Shown here: positions 35,119 to 43,928 of the stretch, piece after piece
Position numbering within the stretch: the first letter of the stretch is position 1
Layout: each line of letters opens with the position of its first letter
NCBI RefSeq assembly: GCF_002198115.1
Contig: NZ_NGNR01000001.1
Coordinates: forward strand, 1,229,332 to 1,293,331
DNA: 64,000 nt
Source: Robiginitalea sediminis
GTDB lineage: Bacteria; Bacteroidota; Bacteroidia; Flavobacteriales; Flavobacteriaceae
Direction: 5' to 3'
Program-made: the position numbers and the translations under genes
The notes under the pieces: model-generated
What the model was told of the DNA's origin: nothing
The model's input: the letters and a program-made list of their open reading frames with translations, nothing else
The model's database searches: none

Positions 35119-35814
35119 ATGAGGATTGTTTTTTCCGCCCTCTTATTGCTGATCATCTCCAATATGCAGGGGCAAACCTACGAGGTGGGAGTCTTTGGCG
35201 GCGGGGCCAACAACATAGGGGACATCGGACGGATGAATTACATCCTCCCAAGCGGCCCGGCCTTTGGCGCCCTCTTCAAATGGAATCGCAGCAAGCGGTA
35301 TGCCTGGAGGGCCCACGCGATGTACGGCACCTTCACCGCGGATGACACCCGTTCAGATATTCCGGCAAGGCAACAACGGGGCCTTCGGATGGAAAATAGT
35401 ATTTTCGAAGTCTCGGGGGGCCTTGAATTCAATTTTGTGGAGTACAACCTTCACAAACTAGGGCCGGCATTTACCCCGTACCTGTACACAGGTGTCACCT
35501 ATTTCAGGTACGATTTTAATTATTTCGATGCCGGGACCATGATCGAAACCAGCCAGAGGGACGGCGCATTTGCCATCCCGATGGTGGCAGGGGCCAAATA
35601 CCGTCTGAACCAGTTCCTGATCCTGGGGGCTGAGGTCGGGGCCAGGTACACCTTTACGGATAACCTGGACGCGAGCAACCCGGAAGGGACGAACTTTGAA
35701 CAGTTCTCAGACGGCCCGTTCGGCAATGTGAACAGTGACGACTGGTACGTATTTTCCGGTCTCACCCTGACATTTACCTTCGGACGCAAACCCTGCTGTG
35801 ACGCTTTTGAATAG
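35119..35814 (+). CDS. DUF6089 family outer-membrane protein
   Basis: A 231-residue protein with a signal peptide (MRIVFSALLLLIISNMQGQ) and a beta-barrel body with the family's early VGVFGGGANNIGDIG and late YVFSGLTLTFTFGRKPCC. In flavobacteria this gene commonly precedes uppS and bamA, so a role in outer-membrane biogenesis is suggested by context only. The true start is the ATG at 35119 directly after a TTG codon. Nine bases separate its stop from uppS. Confidence 0.85.
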   Translation: MRIVFSALLLLIISNMQGQTYEVGVFGGGANNIGDIGRMNYILPSGPAFGALFKWNRSKRYAWRAHAMYGTFTADDTRSDIPARQQRGLRMENSIFEVSGGLEFNFVEYNLHKLGPAFTPYLYTGVTYFRYDFNYFDAGTMIETSQRDGAFAIPMVAGAKYRLNQFLILGAEVGARYTFTDNLDASNPEGTNFEQFSDGPFGNVNSDDWYVFSGLTLTFTFGRKPCCDAFE

Positions 35815-35823
35815 CAGCGCGCG

Positions 35824-36564
35824 ATGAACACTATTGAGGACATTAAAAAGGGTCGCCTGCCCGGGCACCTGGCCATTATTATGGACGGGAACGGCAGGTG
35901 GGCCAAAGAGCGCGGAAAACTCCGCGTCTTCGGGCACCAAAATGGTGTGGAAGCCGTCCGGCAGACTGTCGAAACGGCCGCAAAACTCGGGATAGGCCAT
36001 CTCACCCTCTACGCCTTCAGCACAGAGAACTGGAAACGCCCCAAACTGGAGGTGGATACCCTGATGCGGCTGTTGGTTACCTCCCTCAGGAAAGAACTCA
36101 AGACCCTAAACGAAAACAACATTTCTCTGAATGCCATCGGCCGGGTGGATACCTTGCCGGAAAAGGCCCTCAAGGAGCTCCGGGAAGTCATCCGGAAGAC
36201 CTCCGAAAACGATGGGATGACCCTCACCCTTGCCTTGAGTTACGGCTCCCGCGATGAGATTACCACGGCTGTAAAAGCCATCGCTTCCAAAGTTAAAAAT
36301 AGCATAATTTCCCCCGAAATAATTGATGAATCCATTATTAATGATCATCTTTACACGCGCAATTTGCCCGATGTCGACTTGCTAATCCGAACCAGCGGAG
36401 AGTACCGGATTAGCAATTTTTTACTTTGGCAGATCGCCTATGCTGAATTGTACTTTACAGACGTTTTTTGGCCGGATTTCAGTGAGCAGCACTTGTTGGA
36501 GGCCTTAAAAAGTTATCAGAACCGAGAACGACGATTTGGAAAAATTAGCGAACAACTTAACTAG
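35824..36564 (+). CDS. uppS: Undecaprenyl diphosphate synthase
   Basis: A 246-residue cis-prenyltransferase. IIMDGNGRWAKERG near residue 18 carries the catalytic Asp and phosphate-binding residues; TLYAFSTENWKRP and the late DLLIRTSGEYRISNFLLWQIAYAE are the other conserved regions. It makes the C55 lipid carrier for peptidoglycan and O-antigen. It lies between DUF6089 and bamA and ends four bases before bamA. Confidence 0.96.
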   Translation: MNTIEDIKKGRLPGHLAIIMDGNGRWAKERGKLRVFGHQNGVEAVRQTVETAAKLGIGHLTLYAFSTENWKRPKLEVDTLMRLLVTSLRKELKTLNENNISLNAIGRVDTLPEKALKELREVIRKTSENDGMTLTLALSYGSRDEITTAVKAIASKVKNSIISPEIIDESIINDHLYTRNLPDVDLLIRTSGEYRISNFLLWQIAYAELYFTDVFWPDFSEQHLLEALKSYQNRERRFGKISEQLN

Positions 36565-36568
36565 TGGT

Positions 36569-39199
36569 ATGCGGGCATACATATCACTGAAACACCTTGT
36601 TTTTACCCTCTTCCTTTCCCTTCCCTTACTAACCCTCTCCCAGGAGGTCGACTACCAGAGCGGTAAGACCTACATATTGGGTGGGTTACAGGTAACCGGG
36701 TTACAGAGCTATAACGAGCAGACGGTAAAAACCTACACCGGCCTTCTGGAAGGCCAGCCCATTACGGTGCCCGGGGACAAGATCAGCGAGGTGATCAAGA
36801 AACTCTGGAACCTCGACCTTTTCAGCGACGTTACGTTTTATATAGACCGGGTGGAAGGGGACCGTATTTTCCTGGAACTCGCCATCCGCGAGCGCCCTTC
36901 CCTTAATAATGTCACGTTTTATGGGGTTCCCAAGCGGCAGATTCAGGATCTGGTGGAAGATACGGACCTTAAGAAGGGCAAGAAGATTACCGAAAGCCTG
37001 ATTTCCAACAGCCGGAACTATATCGAGAACAAATACCGCAAGCAGGGTTTCCTCAACGCCAGGGCCCAGATCGCGACTACGGTGGATACCTCTGAGACCA
37101 ATGCCCTCAACATGGTAGTCAACGTGAAGCGGGGCGACCGGGTAAAGGTTAAGGATATCGTCTTTAGCGGGAACGAAAAACTCGCCGATGCCAAGCTCCG
37201 CAAGGCGATGAAGAAAACCAAGGAGAAGCGCCCGGGTCGTTTCTGGAAGAAGTCCAAGTACATCGAAGCCGATTACGAGGAAGATCTTAAGCTCCTCATA
37301 GACAAATACGCCGAGAACGGGTATCGGGATGCCCGGGTAACCATGGACACCATCGTACCCCTGGACGAGAAGAATATCGAGGTGCGCATCGGGGTGGAAG
37401 AGGGAGACAAGTATTATTTCGGGAACATAGATTTTGTCGGGAACACCGTTTATACGGACAGGCAGCTGAACCAGATCCTGGGAATCGACAAGGGCGACAC
37501 CTACAACGGGGTACTGCTGCGCAAGCGAATTGCAGACGACACCAAACCCGATGGGGAGGACCTCACCAACCTGTATCAGAACAACGGGTACCTCTTCTCG
37601 CAGATCAACCCTATAGAGGTCTCGGCTGAGAACGACACTATCGATTTTGAAATCCGTATTATAGAAGGGAAGGAGACCTTCCTGAACCGGGTAGACGTGG
37701 CCGGGAACAACAAGACCAACGACCATGTTATTTTCCGCGACATCCGCACCAAGCCCGGGCAGAAATACAGCAAGGAGGATATCATCCGGACCATCCGGGA
37801 ACTGGGGCAGCTCGGGTTTTTTGACCCCGAGAACATCCGTCCGGAAATCCAGAACCCGGACCCCAATGCCGGGACGGTAGACCTGAAGTTCGATTTGGTG
37901 GAGTCCGGCGCCAGCCAGATCGAGTTGCAGGGCGGTTACGGAGGGGGTGGCTTTATCGGAACCCTGGGGCTGTCCTTTAACAACTTTTCCATTCAAAACC
38001 TGTTCAACGGGGAGGCGTATAAGCCTGTGCCCATGGGGGATGGGCAGACCTTTGCCCTGAGGCTTCAGGCCAGCCGGACCTTCCGGGTGTATTCCCTGAA
38101 CTTCTCAGAACCCTGGCTGGGTGGCCGCAAGCCGGTCCGTTTCAGTCTTTCCCTGTCGCGTACCCAGCAGTTCCTGGCCTCCTTCGGCAGCAACGGACGG
38201 GTACAGGTAGACAAAGACCAGCAGTTTTCCATTACCGGGATCTCCCTGGGCCTGGCCAAACGGGTGCAATGGCCGGACGATTTCTTTGTCCTGAGCCACG
38301 CCCTGAGCTACCAGCTGTACGATTTCCGGAACTACCGCACCGGCCTGTTTAACTTCGGGAACGGGCAGTCCAACTCCCTGGCCTATACCCTGGGGATTTC
38401 CCGAAACTCCTCCGGACCCAGCCCGATCTTCCCGCTTTACGGAAGCCGGATGGAATTCACCGCAAAGTTTACCCCCCCGTATTCCCTGTTCAGCAAAAAG
38501 GATTTCGCCGCCTTGAAGGGCGAAACAGAAGAGATCATAGCGGAACAGGTGGAACGCGCCCAGTTGGGGCTCAGCGGGGAGGCGCGCGATACGGAGCTCC
38601 AGAGCCGCCTCGAAGAACTGGACCAGGAGCGTTTCCGCTGGCTGGAATACTATAAGATCAAGTTCGGGGCAGACTGGTACAACCGCATTGTGGGCAAGCT
38701 GGTACTTCGGACCAATGTGGAATTCGGGTTCCTGGGGGCCTATAACCAGGATGTGGGATACGTTCCTTTCGAGCGCTTTTTCCTCGGGGGAGACGGCCTG
38801 GGCCGGAACTTTACCCTGGACGGTCGGGAGGTGATTCAGCTCCGTGGGTACGAGAACAACTCCCTGACCCCGGTAGACCCCATAACCCAGCAACCTGAAG
38901 GGGGTATCGTCTACAATAAATACTCCGTGGAACTCCGCTATCCGCTTACCTTAAAGCCAACGGCTTCCATCTATGCCCTTGGTTTTATGGAGGCTGGTAA
39001 TGCCTTCAACAATTTTCAGGACTTTAATCCGTTTGAAATAAAGAGATCGGCCGGGATAGGGTTGCGTATTTTCATGCCCGCTTTTGGCCTGTTGGGGATC
39101 GATTTCGGTTACGGGTTCGACGAAGACCTGAGACCCGGTTCTGCAGGTACAGGTCCGAGTGGTTGGCAAACACACTTCGTGATAGGGCAGCAATTCTAA
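36569..39199 (+). CDS. bamA: Outer membrane protein assembly factor BamA
   Basis: An 876-residue outer-membrane insertase. The signal peptide is MRAYISLKHLVFTLFLSLPLLTLSQ. Five POTRA domains follow (about residues 30-430), the later ones recognisable by GNTVYTDRQLNQILGIDKGD and VDVAGNNKTNDHVIFRDIRTKPGQ. The C-terminal barrel contains GGYGGGGFIGTLGLSF and the lid segment GRNFTLDGREVIQLRGYEN, and ends SGWQTHFVIGQQF with the terminal Phe. It assembles beta-barrel proteins. The frame is open upstream to 36536, but the ATG at 36569 gives a proper signal peptide. Two Skp-type chaperones follow. Confidence 0.95.
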   Translation: MRAYISLKHLVFTLFLSLPLLTLSQEVDYQSGKTYILGGLQVTGLQSYNEQTVKTYTGLLEGQPITVPGDKISEVIKKLWNLDLFSDVTFYIDRVEGDRIFLELAIRERPSLNNVTFYGVPKRQIQDLVEDTDLKKGKKITESLISNSRNYIENKYRKQGFLNARAQIATTVDTSETNALNMVVNVKRGDRVKVKDIVFSGNEKLADAKLRKAMKKTKEKRPGRFWKKSKYIEADYEEDLKLLIDKYAENGYRDARVTMDTIVPLDEKNIEVRIGVEEGDKYYFGNIDFVGNTVYTDRQLNQILGIDKGDTYNGVLLRKRIADDTKPDGEDLTNLYQNNGYLFSQINPIEVSAENDTIDFEIRIIEGKETFLNRVDVAGNNKTNDHVIFRDIRTKPGQKYSKEDIIRTIRELGQLGFFDPENIRPEIQNPDPNAGTVDLKFDLVESGASQIELQGGYGGGGFIGTLGLSFNNFSIQNLFNGEAYKPVPMGDGQTFALRLQASRTFRVYSLNFSEPWLGGRKPVRFSLSLSRTQQFLASFGSNGRVQVDKDQQFSITGISLGLAKRVQWPDDFFVLSHALSYQLYDFRNYRTGLFNFGNGQSNSLAYTLGISRNSSGPSPIFPLYGSRMEFTAKFTPPYSLFSKKDFAALKGETEEIIAEQVERAQLGLSGEARDTELQSRLEELDQERFRWLEYYKIKFGADWYNRIVGKLVLRTNVEFGFLGAYNQDVGYVPFERFFLGGDGLGRNFTLDGREVIQLRGYENNSLTPVDPITQQPEGGIVYNKYSVELRYPLTLKPTASIYALGFMEAGNAFNNFQDFNPFEIKRSAGIGLRIFMPAFGLLGIDFGYGFDEDLRPGSAGTGPSGWQTHFVIGQQF

Positions 39200-39253
39200 T
39201 TGGGTTTTTCCTCCTGGTCCGAATTGTTAAATCGTTCATTATAAAAGATTTAA

Positions 39254-39261
39254 TAATTTTG
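39254..39261 (+). promoter_or_regulatory. Promoter -7 box of the first OmpH/Skp gene
   Basis: TAATTTTG is an exact TAnnTTTG match 35 bases before the ATG at 39297. Confidence 0.6.
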
Positions 39262-39296
39262 GCACGATATTTTCTATCCATAAATACCGTTCTGTG

Positions 39297-40121
39297 ATGA
39301 ATTGGAGAATAGCATTTTTCATCCTGGTGTTGGGCGTATGCGGTTGGAGCAACGCACAACGCGGCGTCCGTATCGCTTATGTGGATATGGAGTATATCCT
39401 CGAGAATGTGGAGGAGTACCGGGAGGCAAGCGCGCAATTAGACAACAAGGTGCTGCAATGGAAATCCGAGATCGAGGACCGGCAACGGGCCATCGACCAG
39501 CAAAAGAAGGACCTGCAGGCCGAGCGCGTACTGCTCACTGACGAGCTCATCTCGGAACGGGAAGAGGAAATTGAAATCCTGGAAAAGGAATTGCTGGATT
39601 ACCAGCAGGACCGCTTCGGCCCCCGGGGAGACCTGGTGCTTCAGAAGCAGCGTCTTATCCAGCCCATACAGGACCAGGTTTTCAACGAAGTACAGAAAAT
39701 TGGAGCCAATAAAAAGTATGATTTTATTTTCGATAAATCGGCGGATGTTGTAATGTTGTACTCCGAAAATCGGCACGATATCAGCGACTTGGTCCTCAGG
39801 AGTATCTCGCGGACCCGCAGGGTGAGTGCACCGGCCAAAACCCGCGAGGATAGGCTGGAAGCCTTCGAGGGAGAAACCGAGGCTCCGGTGTCCGAAGCCC
39901 TCCAAGAGCGGCAGGATCGGGCCCAGCAGGCCGAGGAGGCACGGAACCAGGCTGCAGAAGAGCGCCGCAACGAGCAACTACGCCTGAGAGAAGAACGGAA
40001 AAAGGCCTACGAGGCAAGGCGGCAGAAGCTCCTGGAGGAGCGGGAAGCCCGCCGTAAAGAAAAAGAAGATGAACGGCAAAAGGCCGTGGAACAAGAAAAA
40101 GATACAGTTGTAAACAACTGA
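39297..40121 (+). CDS. OmpH/Skp family periplasmic chaperone, long form
   Basis: A 274-residue protein. The signal peptide is MNWRIAFFILVLGVCGWSNAQ. The Skp-like start RIAYVDMEYILENVEEYREA leads into long helices that form the tentacles, then DFIFDKSADVVMLYS, the conserved body strand. The last 90 residues are an extremely charged Glu/Arg/Lys/Gln coiled coil (RQDRAQQAEEARNQAAEERR...) that classical Skp lacks. It probably holds unfolded outer-membrane proteins for BamA, encoded just upstream. Confidence 0.9.
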   Translation: MNWRIAFFILVLGVCGWSNAQRGVRIAYVDMEYILENVEEYREASAQLDNKVLQWKSEIEDRQRAIDQQKKDLQAERVLLTDELISEREEEIEILEKELLDYQQDRFGPRGDLVLQKQRLIQPIQDQVFNEVQKIGANKKYDFIFDKSADVVMLYSENRHDISDLVLRSISRTRRVSAPAKTREDRLEAFEGETEAPVSEALQERQDRAQQAEEARNQAAEERRNEQLRLREERKKAYEARRQKLLEEREARRKEKEDERQKAVEQEKDTVVNN

Positions 40122-40168
40122 GAAACCCGAATCCATAAATACTAAACTCAAATATCAAATTAGACATC

Positions 40169-40678
40169 ATGAAACAATTAGTTAAGGTAGCTGTTGCGGT
40201 TGTAATGTTGGTTGCCTTCACCGCTGGGGTGCAGGCGCAGAGCAAAACAGCCCACATTAATGTGCAGGAGCTTTTGTCGCAGATGCCGGAGATGAAAGCT
40301 GCCCAGGCGGAACTTAAGAAACTGGAAGAAACCTACCGGGCCGATATCCAGGGTTCCCTGAACGAACTGCAAAACAAGTTTACCCAATACAACAACGAGG
40401 CGAGCTCCCTTTCCCAGGAGGAAAACCAGAAGCGCGCCCTGGAGTTGCAGGGGTACGAGCGCAACATCGGTGAGGCCCAGCAAGCTGCACAACAGGAGCT
40501 GGCAAAGAAACAGCAAGAACTCTTCGAGCCCATTTCCCAAAAGGCGCAGGCAGCCATCCAGAAGGTGGCAGCGGCCCAGGGCTTCGATTATGTCCTGGAT
40601 GCCAGCCCAGGGTCTGGTGTTATTGTGGCCACAGGCAAGGATCTGTTGCCCGATGTGAAAAAAGAAATGGGATTCTAA
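40169..40678 (+). CDS. OmpH/Skp family periplasmic chaperone, short form
   Basis: A 169-residue protein with a signal peptide (MKQLVKVAVAVVMLVAFTAGVQAQ) and the normal Skp length. TAHINVQELLSQMPEMKAAQAELKKLEE starts the core, a helical hairpin follows, and FDYVLDASPGSGVIVA closes the body. It is a paralogue of the preceding gene, 47 bases away. A strong terminator follows. Confidence 0.93.
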   Translation: MKQLVKVAVAVVMLVAFTAGVQAQSKTAHINVQELLSQMPEMKAAQAELKKLEETYRADIQGSLNELQNKFTQYNNEASSLSQEENQKRALELQGYERNIGEAQQAAQQELAKKQQELFEPISQKAQAAIQKVAAAQGFDYVLDASPGSGVIVATGKDLLPDVKKEMGF

Positions 40679-40698
40679 AAGCGTCCTTTCAGCTAAAG

Positions 40699-40721
40699 CC
40701 GCCCTACCAGGGCGGTTTTTT
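40699..40721 (+). terminator. Terminator of the bamA-skp gene block
   Basis: CCGCCCT and AGGGCGG pair around ACC, followed by TTTTTT. Confidence 0.85.
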
Positions 40722-40745
40722 GTTTCCACCAAAACGGGGCAATCC

Positions 40746-41534
40746 ATGCAAGAAGCACCAATTGGGATATTCGATTCCGGGGTAGGCGGCCTTACCGTAT
40801 GGGCCGATATTGGGCGTTTGCTACCCGCCGAGGACACCATCTACCTGGCTGATAGTGCCCATGCCCCTTATGGGGAGAAACCACCCGCTGCCATTGTGGA
40901 AAGGAGCCTGGCCTGTACCCGGAAACTCCTGGACCTGGGGGCGAAACTCATTGTGGTAGCCTGCAATACCGCCACCACCAATGCCATTAGCACCCTGAGG
41001 GCGCAGTTCCCGGTCCCTTTTATCGGGATAGAACCTGCCATAAAGCCGGCTGCCCTGCAATCCGACAGCGGCACCATTGGGGTATTGGCCACCCGTGGGA
41101 CGCTTTCCAGCGCCCTTTTTGCCACTACCTCCCGCAGCCATGCCCGCGGGATCCGCCTTGTGGAACAGGAGGGTAAAGGCCTGGTACAGGCTATTGAATC
41201 CGGTAAGCTCGGGGCCGAAGACCTGCAGGACACCCTGCGGGAATTGGTGCAACCCATGCTGGATGCCGGGGTAGACCACCTGGTGTTGGGTTGTACGCAT
41301 TATCCCTTCCTGAAGCCTATCCTGGCTGAGGTCCTTCCGTCAAACGTACGGGTGGTAGACTGCGGGGAGCCCGTGGCCCGTCAGACCCGTGCCGTTCTGG
41401 AGCGGGAAAACCTCCTGTCACCAAAGACTACTGCTGGCAGCCATTTGTTTTATTCCAATGCGGACCCCAGCGTCATGCAGGCCCTGCTCAGTCGCCTGGG
41501 AAGTACGTCCCAGGCCCGTCGCCTGGATTTCTAG
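40746..41534 (+). CDS. murI: Glutamate racemase
   Basis: A 262-residue cofactor-free racemase that makes D-glutamate for peptidoglycan. FDSGVGGLTVWADI at the start, VVACNTATTNA (first catalytic Cys, near residue 76) and LVLGCTHYPFL (second catalytic Cys, near 183) are all intact. It lies after the bamA-skp block but is separated from it by a terminator. It converges with folA, whose stop overlaps by four bases. Confidence 0.96.
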   Translation: MQEAPIGIFDSGVGGLTVWADIGRLLPAEDTIYLADSAHAPYGEKPPAAIVERSLACTRKLLDLGAKLIVVACNTATTNAISTLRAQFPVPFIGIEPAIKPAALQSDSGTIGVLATRGTLSSALFATTSRSHARGIRLVEQEGKGLVQAIESGKLGAEDLQDTLRELVQPMLDAGVDHLVLGCTHYPFLKPILAEVLPSNVRVVDCGEPVARQTRAVLERENLLSPKTTAGSHLFYSNADPSVMQALLSRLGSTSQARRLDF

Positions 41535-42067
41535 GGGCGCCTGCAGAAAGTCTGGTAGGTAAAGGCATAGGAATGCCGCTCGTCCCTGGGGTGGTAAACC
41601 GCAGTTCGAAGTTCCCAGATGGCCGGGTCCAGTTCCGGGAAATGGGTATCTGCCTCGAAAGTCCCATGCACGCGGGTGAGCTCTACACTGGTAGCCAGCG
41701 GCAGGGCCTGGGCATAAATTTCACCCCCGCCTATGACAAAAACCCGGCCGTGCTCCCTTGTGGCCTCCAGGGCTTCTTCCAGGGAGTGCACCACGCGGCA
41801 AAGCGGATGTTCTGCGGCATAGGACTTCCTTCGGGTTATAATAAGGTGCTCCCTTCCGGGAAGGGGTTTGGGAAAGGTCTCGAAGGTTTTCCGCCCCATG
41901 ATCATGGGGTGGCCGGTGGTTAGGAATTTAAAGCGTTTAAAATCGTCCGGGAGGTGCCAGGGCAGGTCGCCTTCCTTACCGAGCTCATTTTCCTGTCCGG
42001 CGGCGGCGATCAGAATAACTTCCCGTTCTTTTTTGGGGTCCAAAGGGTGGAAGTGTTTAGGGGCCAA
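41531..42067 (-). CDS. folA: Dihydrofolate reductase
   Basis: The catalytic protein begins at VILIAAAGQENELGKEGDLPWHLPDDFKRFK and includes GHPMIMGRKTFETFP and VFVIGGGEIYAQAL, a complete DHFR that reduces dihydrofolate with NADPH. There is no ATG close to the start of homology. I propose TTG at 42067, which has AGGTG seven bases upstream; TTG at 42043 is also possible. The nearest in-frame ATG (42163) would overlap the divergent gene at 42147 and add about 45 non-homologous residues. It partners thyA and folK elsewhere in the window. Confidence 0.9.
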   Translation of the reverse strand: MAPKHFHPLDPKKEREVILIAAAGQENELGKEGDLPWHLPDDFKRFKFLTTGHPMIMGRKTFETFPKPLPGREHLIITRRKSYAAEHPLCRVVHSLEEALEATREHGRVFVIGGGEIYAQALPLATSVELTRVHGTFEADTHFPELDPAIWELRTAVYHPRDERHSYAFTYQTFCRRP

Positions 42068-42146
42068 TGAGACGCACCTATAGGGCGGATGCGTCTGGAA
42101 TGGCTTATATTTAGCGCTAAAGATACAAGAATTCCACCCTGCTCCG

Positions 42147-43247
42147 ATGACCGATTTGCTCAAGTTCCGAAAAGGATTCCCCGTCCTCTCCCAATATACC
42201 TACCTCAATACGGCGGCCTGGGGCCCCATGCACGAAGACCTGCACGCCTGGCGGGGCGAACAGGAGCTGGATTTCCTGGTGGGCGGCAGCGATTTCAAAA
42301 TAGACTCCCTGAGCCTGCTGGACCAGGTCCGTGAGCGCATCGGGGTGTGCTTTGGATGCAGCCAGGACCGCATTGCCCTGGTGCCCAATTTTTCCCTGGG
42401 GTTAAATATGTTGCTGGATGGGCTTCCGAAACAGTCCAGGGTTGTGCTCCTGGAAGGGGATTATCCTTCCCTAAACTGGCCGTTTGAGGACCGGCCATTT
42501 CAGTGCCGTCATCTGCCTGCCGATACCCGGGTGGAAGAACGCATCCTGGAGAGCCTCAGGGCCGAGCCGGCTGAAGTGCTGGCCATAAGCCTGGTGCAGT
42601 GGATCAATGGGTTACTGATTAGCCCGGAGTTCCTCGCTACCCTTAAGGAGGAATTCCCGGGACTGCTCATAGTAGCAGACGCCACCCAGTATCTCGGGGC
42701 CTTTGACCTGGATTTTGACGCTTCCGTAATCGATGTCCTGGGGGCCAGTGGGTATAAGTGGATGCTGGGGGGCAACGGCAATGGTTTTCTCCTGCTTTCC
42801 GAGGAGGCTACAACCCGCTTTCACGTTAGGACCATTGGGTTCCAGTCGGTGTTTCATGACCCAAGGCGTAGGGAAAGCGTCTCCCTGGCCCAGCGGCTGG
42901 AACCGGGCCACCTGGATACCCTGAGTTTCGGGAGCCTGTGGTTTGGCCTGGGCCTGCTGCAGGAAGTGGGCCTGGATCGGGTGGAGGCCTACAACCGCGA
43001 GCTCTGGGGGAAGGTCCTCAATGCCCTGGATTCGCGCGGGTTGCTTGCTCCCGGTATAGCCGGCAGGCCGGTACACAGCGGGATTTTCAGCATCCCCAAC
43101 CGGGAGGGCTGGTTCGATGCCCTTGGCGAGCAAGGGGTGGTCTGTTCGCAGCGGGGCGGGGGCATCCGCCTGAGTTTTCACTGCTACAATACGGATGCCG
43201 ACCTGCAGACTGTACTCGAGGTTCTGGACCAGAAGGGCAATCGTTGA
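42147..43247 (+). CDS. Class V aminotransferase-fold PLP protein
   Basis: A 366-residue cytoplasmic PLP enzyme of the NifS/class V fold. QYTYLNTAAWGPMHEDL opens it, LLIVADATQYLGAFDLDF carries the PLP-ring Asp/Gln pair, and GASGYKWMLGGNGNGFLL carries the Schiff-base Lys (near residue 205). The C-terminal RGGGIRLSFHCYNTDADLQTVLEVL is typical of selenocysteine-lyase/desulfurase-like members. The substrate cannot be deduced. A TATATTTA promoter-like box lies at 42106-42113. Confidence 0.85.
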   Translation: MTDLLKFRKGFPVLSQYTYLNTAAWGPMHEDLHAWRGEQELDFLVGGSDFKIDSLSLLDQVRERIGVCFGCSQDRIALVPNFSLGLNMLLDGLPKQSRVVLLEGDYPSLNWPFEDRPFQCRHLPADTRVEERILESLRAEPAEVLAISLVQWINGLLISPEFLATLKEEFPGLLIVADATQYLGAFDLDFDASVIDVLGASGYKWMLGGNGNGFLLLSEEATTRFHVRTIGFQSVFHDPRRRESVSLAQRLEPGHLDTLSFGSLWFGLGLLQEVGLDRVEAYNRELWGKVLNALDSRGLLAPGIAGRPVHSGIFSIPNREGWFDALGEQGVVCSQRGGGIRLSFHCYNTDADLQTVLEVLDQKGNR

Positions 43248-43268
43248 ATAACCCGTAATCCGCACAAG

Positions 43269-43310
43269 CGTAAAATACAAAGGTGAACGCTTTGTAAAGG
43301 GAATTTTACG
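43269..43310. repeat. Nested inverted repeats before the CBM48 gene
   Basis: Outer arms CGTAAAAT (43269-43276) and ATTTTACG (43303-43310) enclose inner arms TACAAAG (43276-43282) and CTTTGTA (43290-43296). Both are perfect. It may be a terminator without T-run, or an operator for the gene 100 bases downstream. Confidence 0.5.
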
Positions 43311-43411
43311 AAATCCATAAATCTGGGATAACAAATTGTCTTTTAGGCCATTTTGATGTTGTTTTGCGGTGAAAATCGGGACGTACATTAATCACTTAAA
43401 AACACCTGATC

Positions 43412-43711
43412 ATGGCAATCAAAAAACAATACCTGAAATCCAAGCCGGTATGCAAAGTAACGTTTACTGTGCCGGCAGAAGAAGCGAGCAAAGTTGCCGT
43501 TGTTGGCGATTTCAATAACTGGAACCCCAAGGGCAGCATGCTCAAGAAACTCAAGAACGGAACCTTTAAAGGTACTTTCGACCTCCCCCAGGAGCAGACC
43601 TTTGAATTCCGCTACCTGGTAGACGGCAGCACCTACATTAATGATGAGGCTGCAGACCGTTACCAGTGGAACGATTACGCCGGTGCCGAAAACGCGGTAC
43701 TCGAGCTGTAA
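43412..43711 (+). CDS. Stand-alone CBM48/isoamylase N-terminal-like domain protein
   Basis: A 99-residue protein that is just one early-set domain. CKVTFTVPAEEASKVAVVGDFNNWNPKGSMLKK and FEFRYLVDGSTYINDEAADRYQWNDYAGAENAVLEL match the glycogen-binding domain of AMPK beta and branching enzymes (the GDFNNW motif). There is no catalytic part. In Bacteroidetes such single-domain proteins are widespread and unexplained; binding of glucan or a protein partner is inferred. A strong terminator follows, so it is probably monocistronic. Confidence 0.88.
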   Translation: MAIKKQYLKSKPVCKVTFTVPAEEASKVAVVGDFNNWNPKGSMLKKLKNGTFKGTFDLPQEQTFEFRYLVDGSTYINDEAADRYQWNDYAGAENAVLEL

Positions 43712-43742
43712 GGGACGACTATCCCATTGCAAAGCAGGAAGG

Positions 43743-43769
43743 GGCCGGCATTAGCCGGCCTTTTCTTTT
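43743..43769 (+). terminator. Terminator of the CBM48 gene
   Basis: GGCCGGC and GCCGGCC pair around ATTA, followed by TTTTCTTTT. Confidence 0.85.
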
Positions 43770-43773
43770 GGGG

Positions 43774-43905
43774 TCACTTGGAAAGCCGGAAGGCGACCGG
43801 GATGGTGAACGCGTAGGCATTCAGCGCAAGCCTTTCTGGAGCCTGCCCCCATCCATTACAAAAAACAAGAAAGAGGCAACATAGGAGGGTCAGGGTTCGC
43901 AGCAT
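43774..43905 (-). CDS. Possible 43-aa secreted peptide downstream of thyA
   Basis: A short frame starts 23 bases after the thyA stop on the same strand. MLRTLTLLCCLFLVFCNGWGQ is a good signal peptide, leaving a mature part of about 22 residues (APERLALNAYAFTIPVAFRLSK). Codon use fits the host. It has no recognised family and could be a truncated remnant of a longer secreted protein, so it is low confidence. Confidence 0.4.
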   Translation of the reverse strand: MLRTLTLLCCLFLVFCNGWGQAPERLALNAYAFTIPVAFRLSK

Positions 43906-43928
43906 GGTCTTTGGATGCTTGGTGTGGC

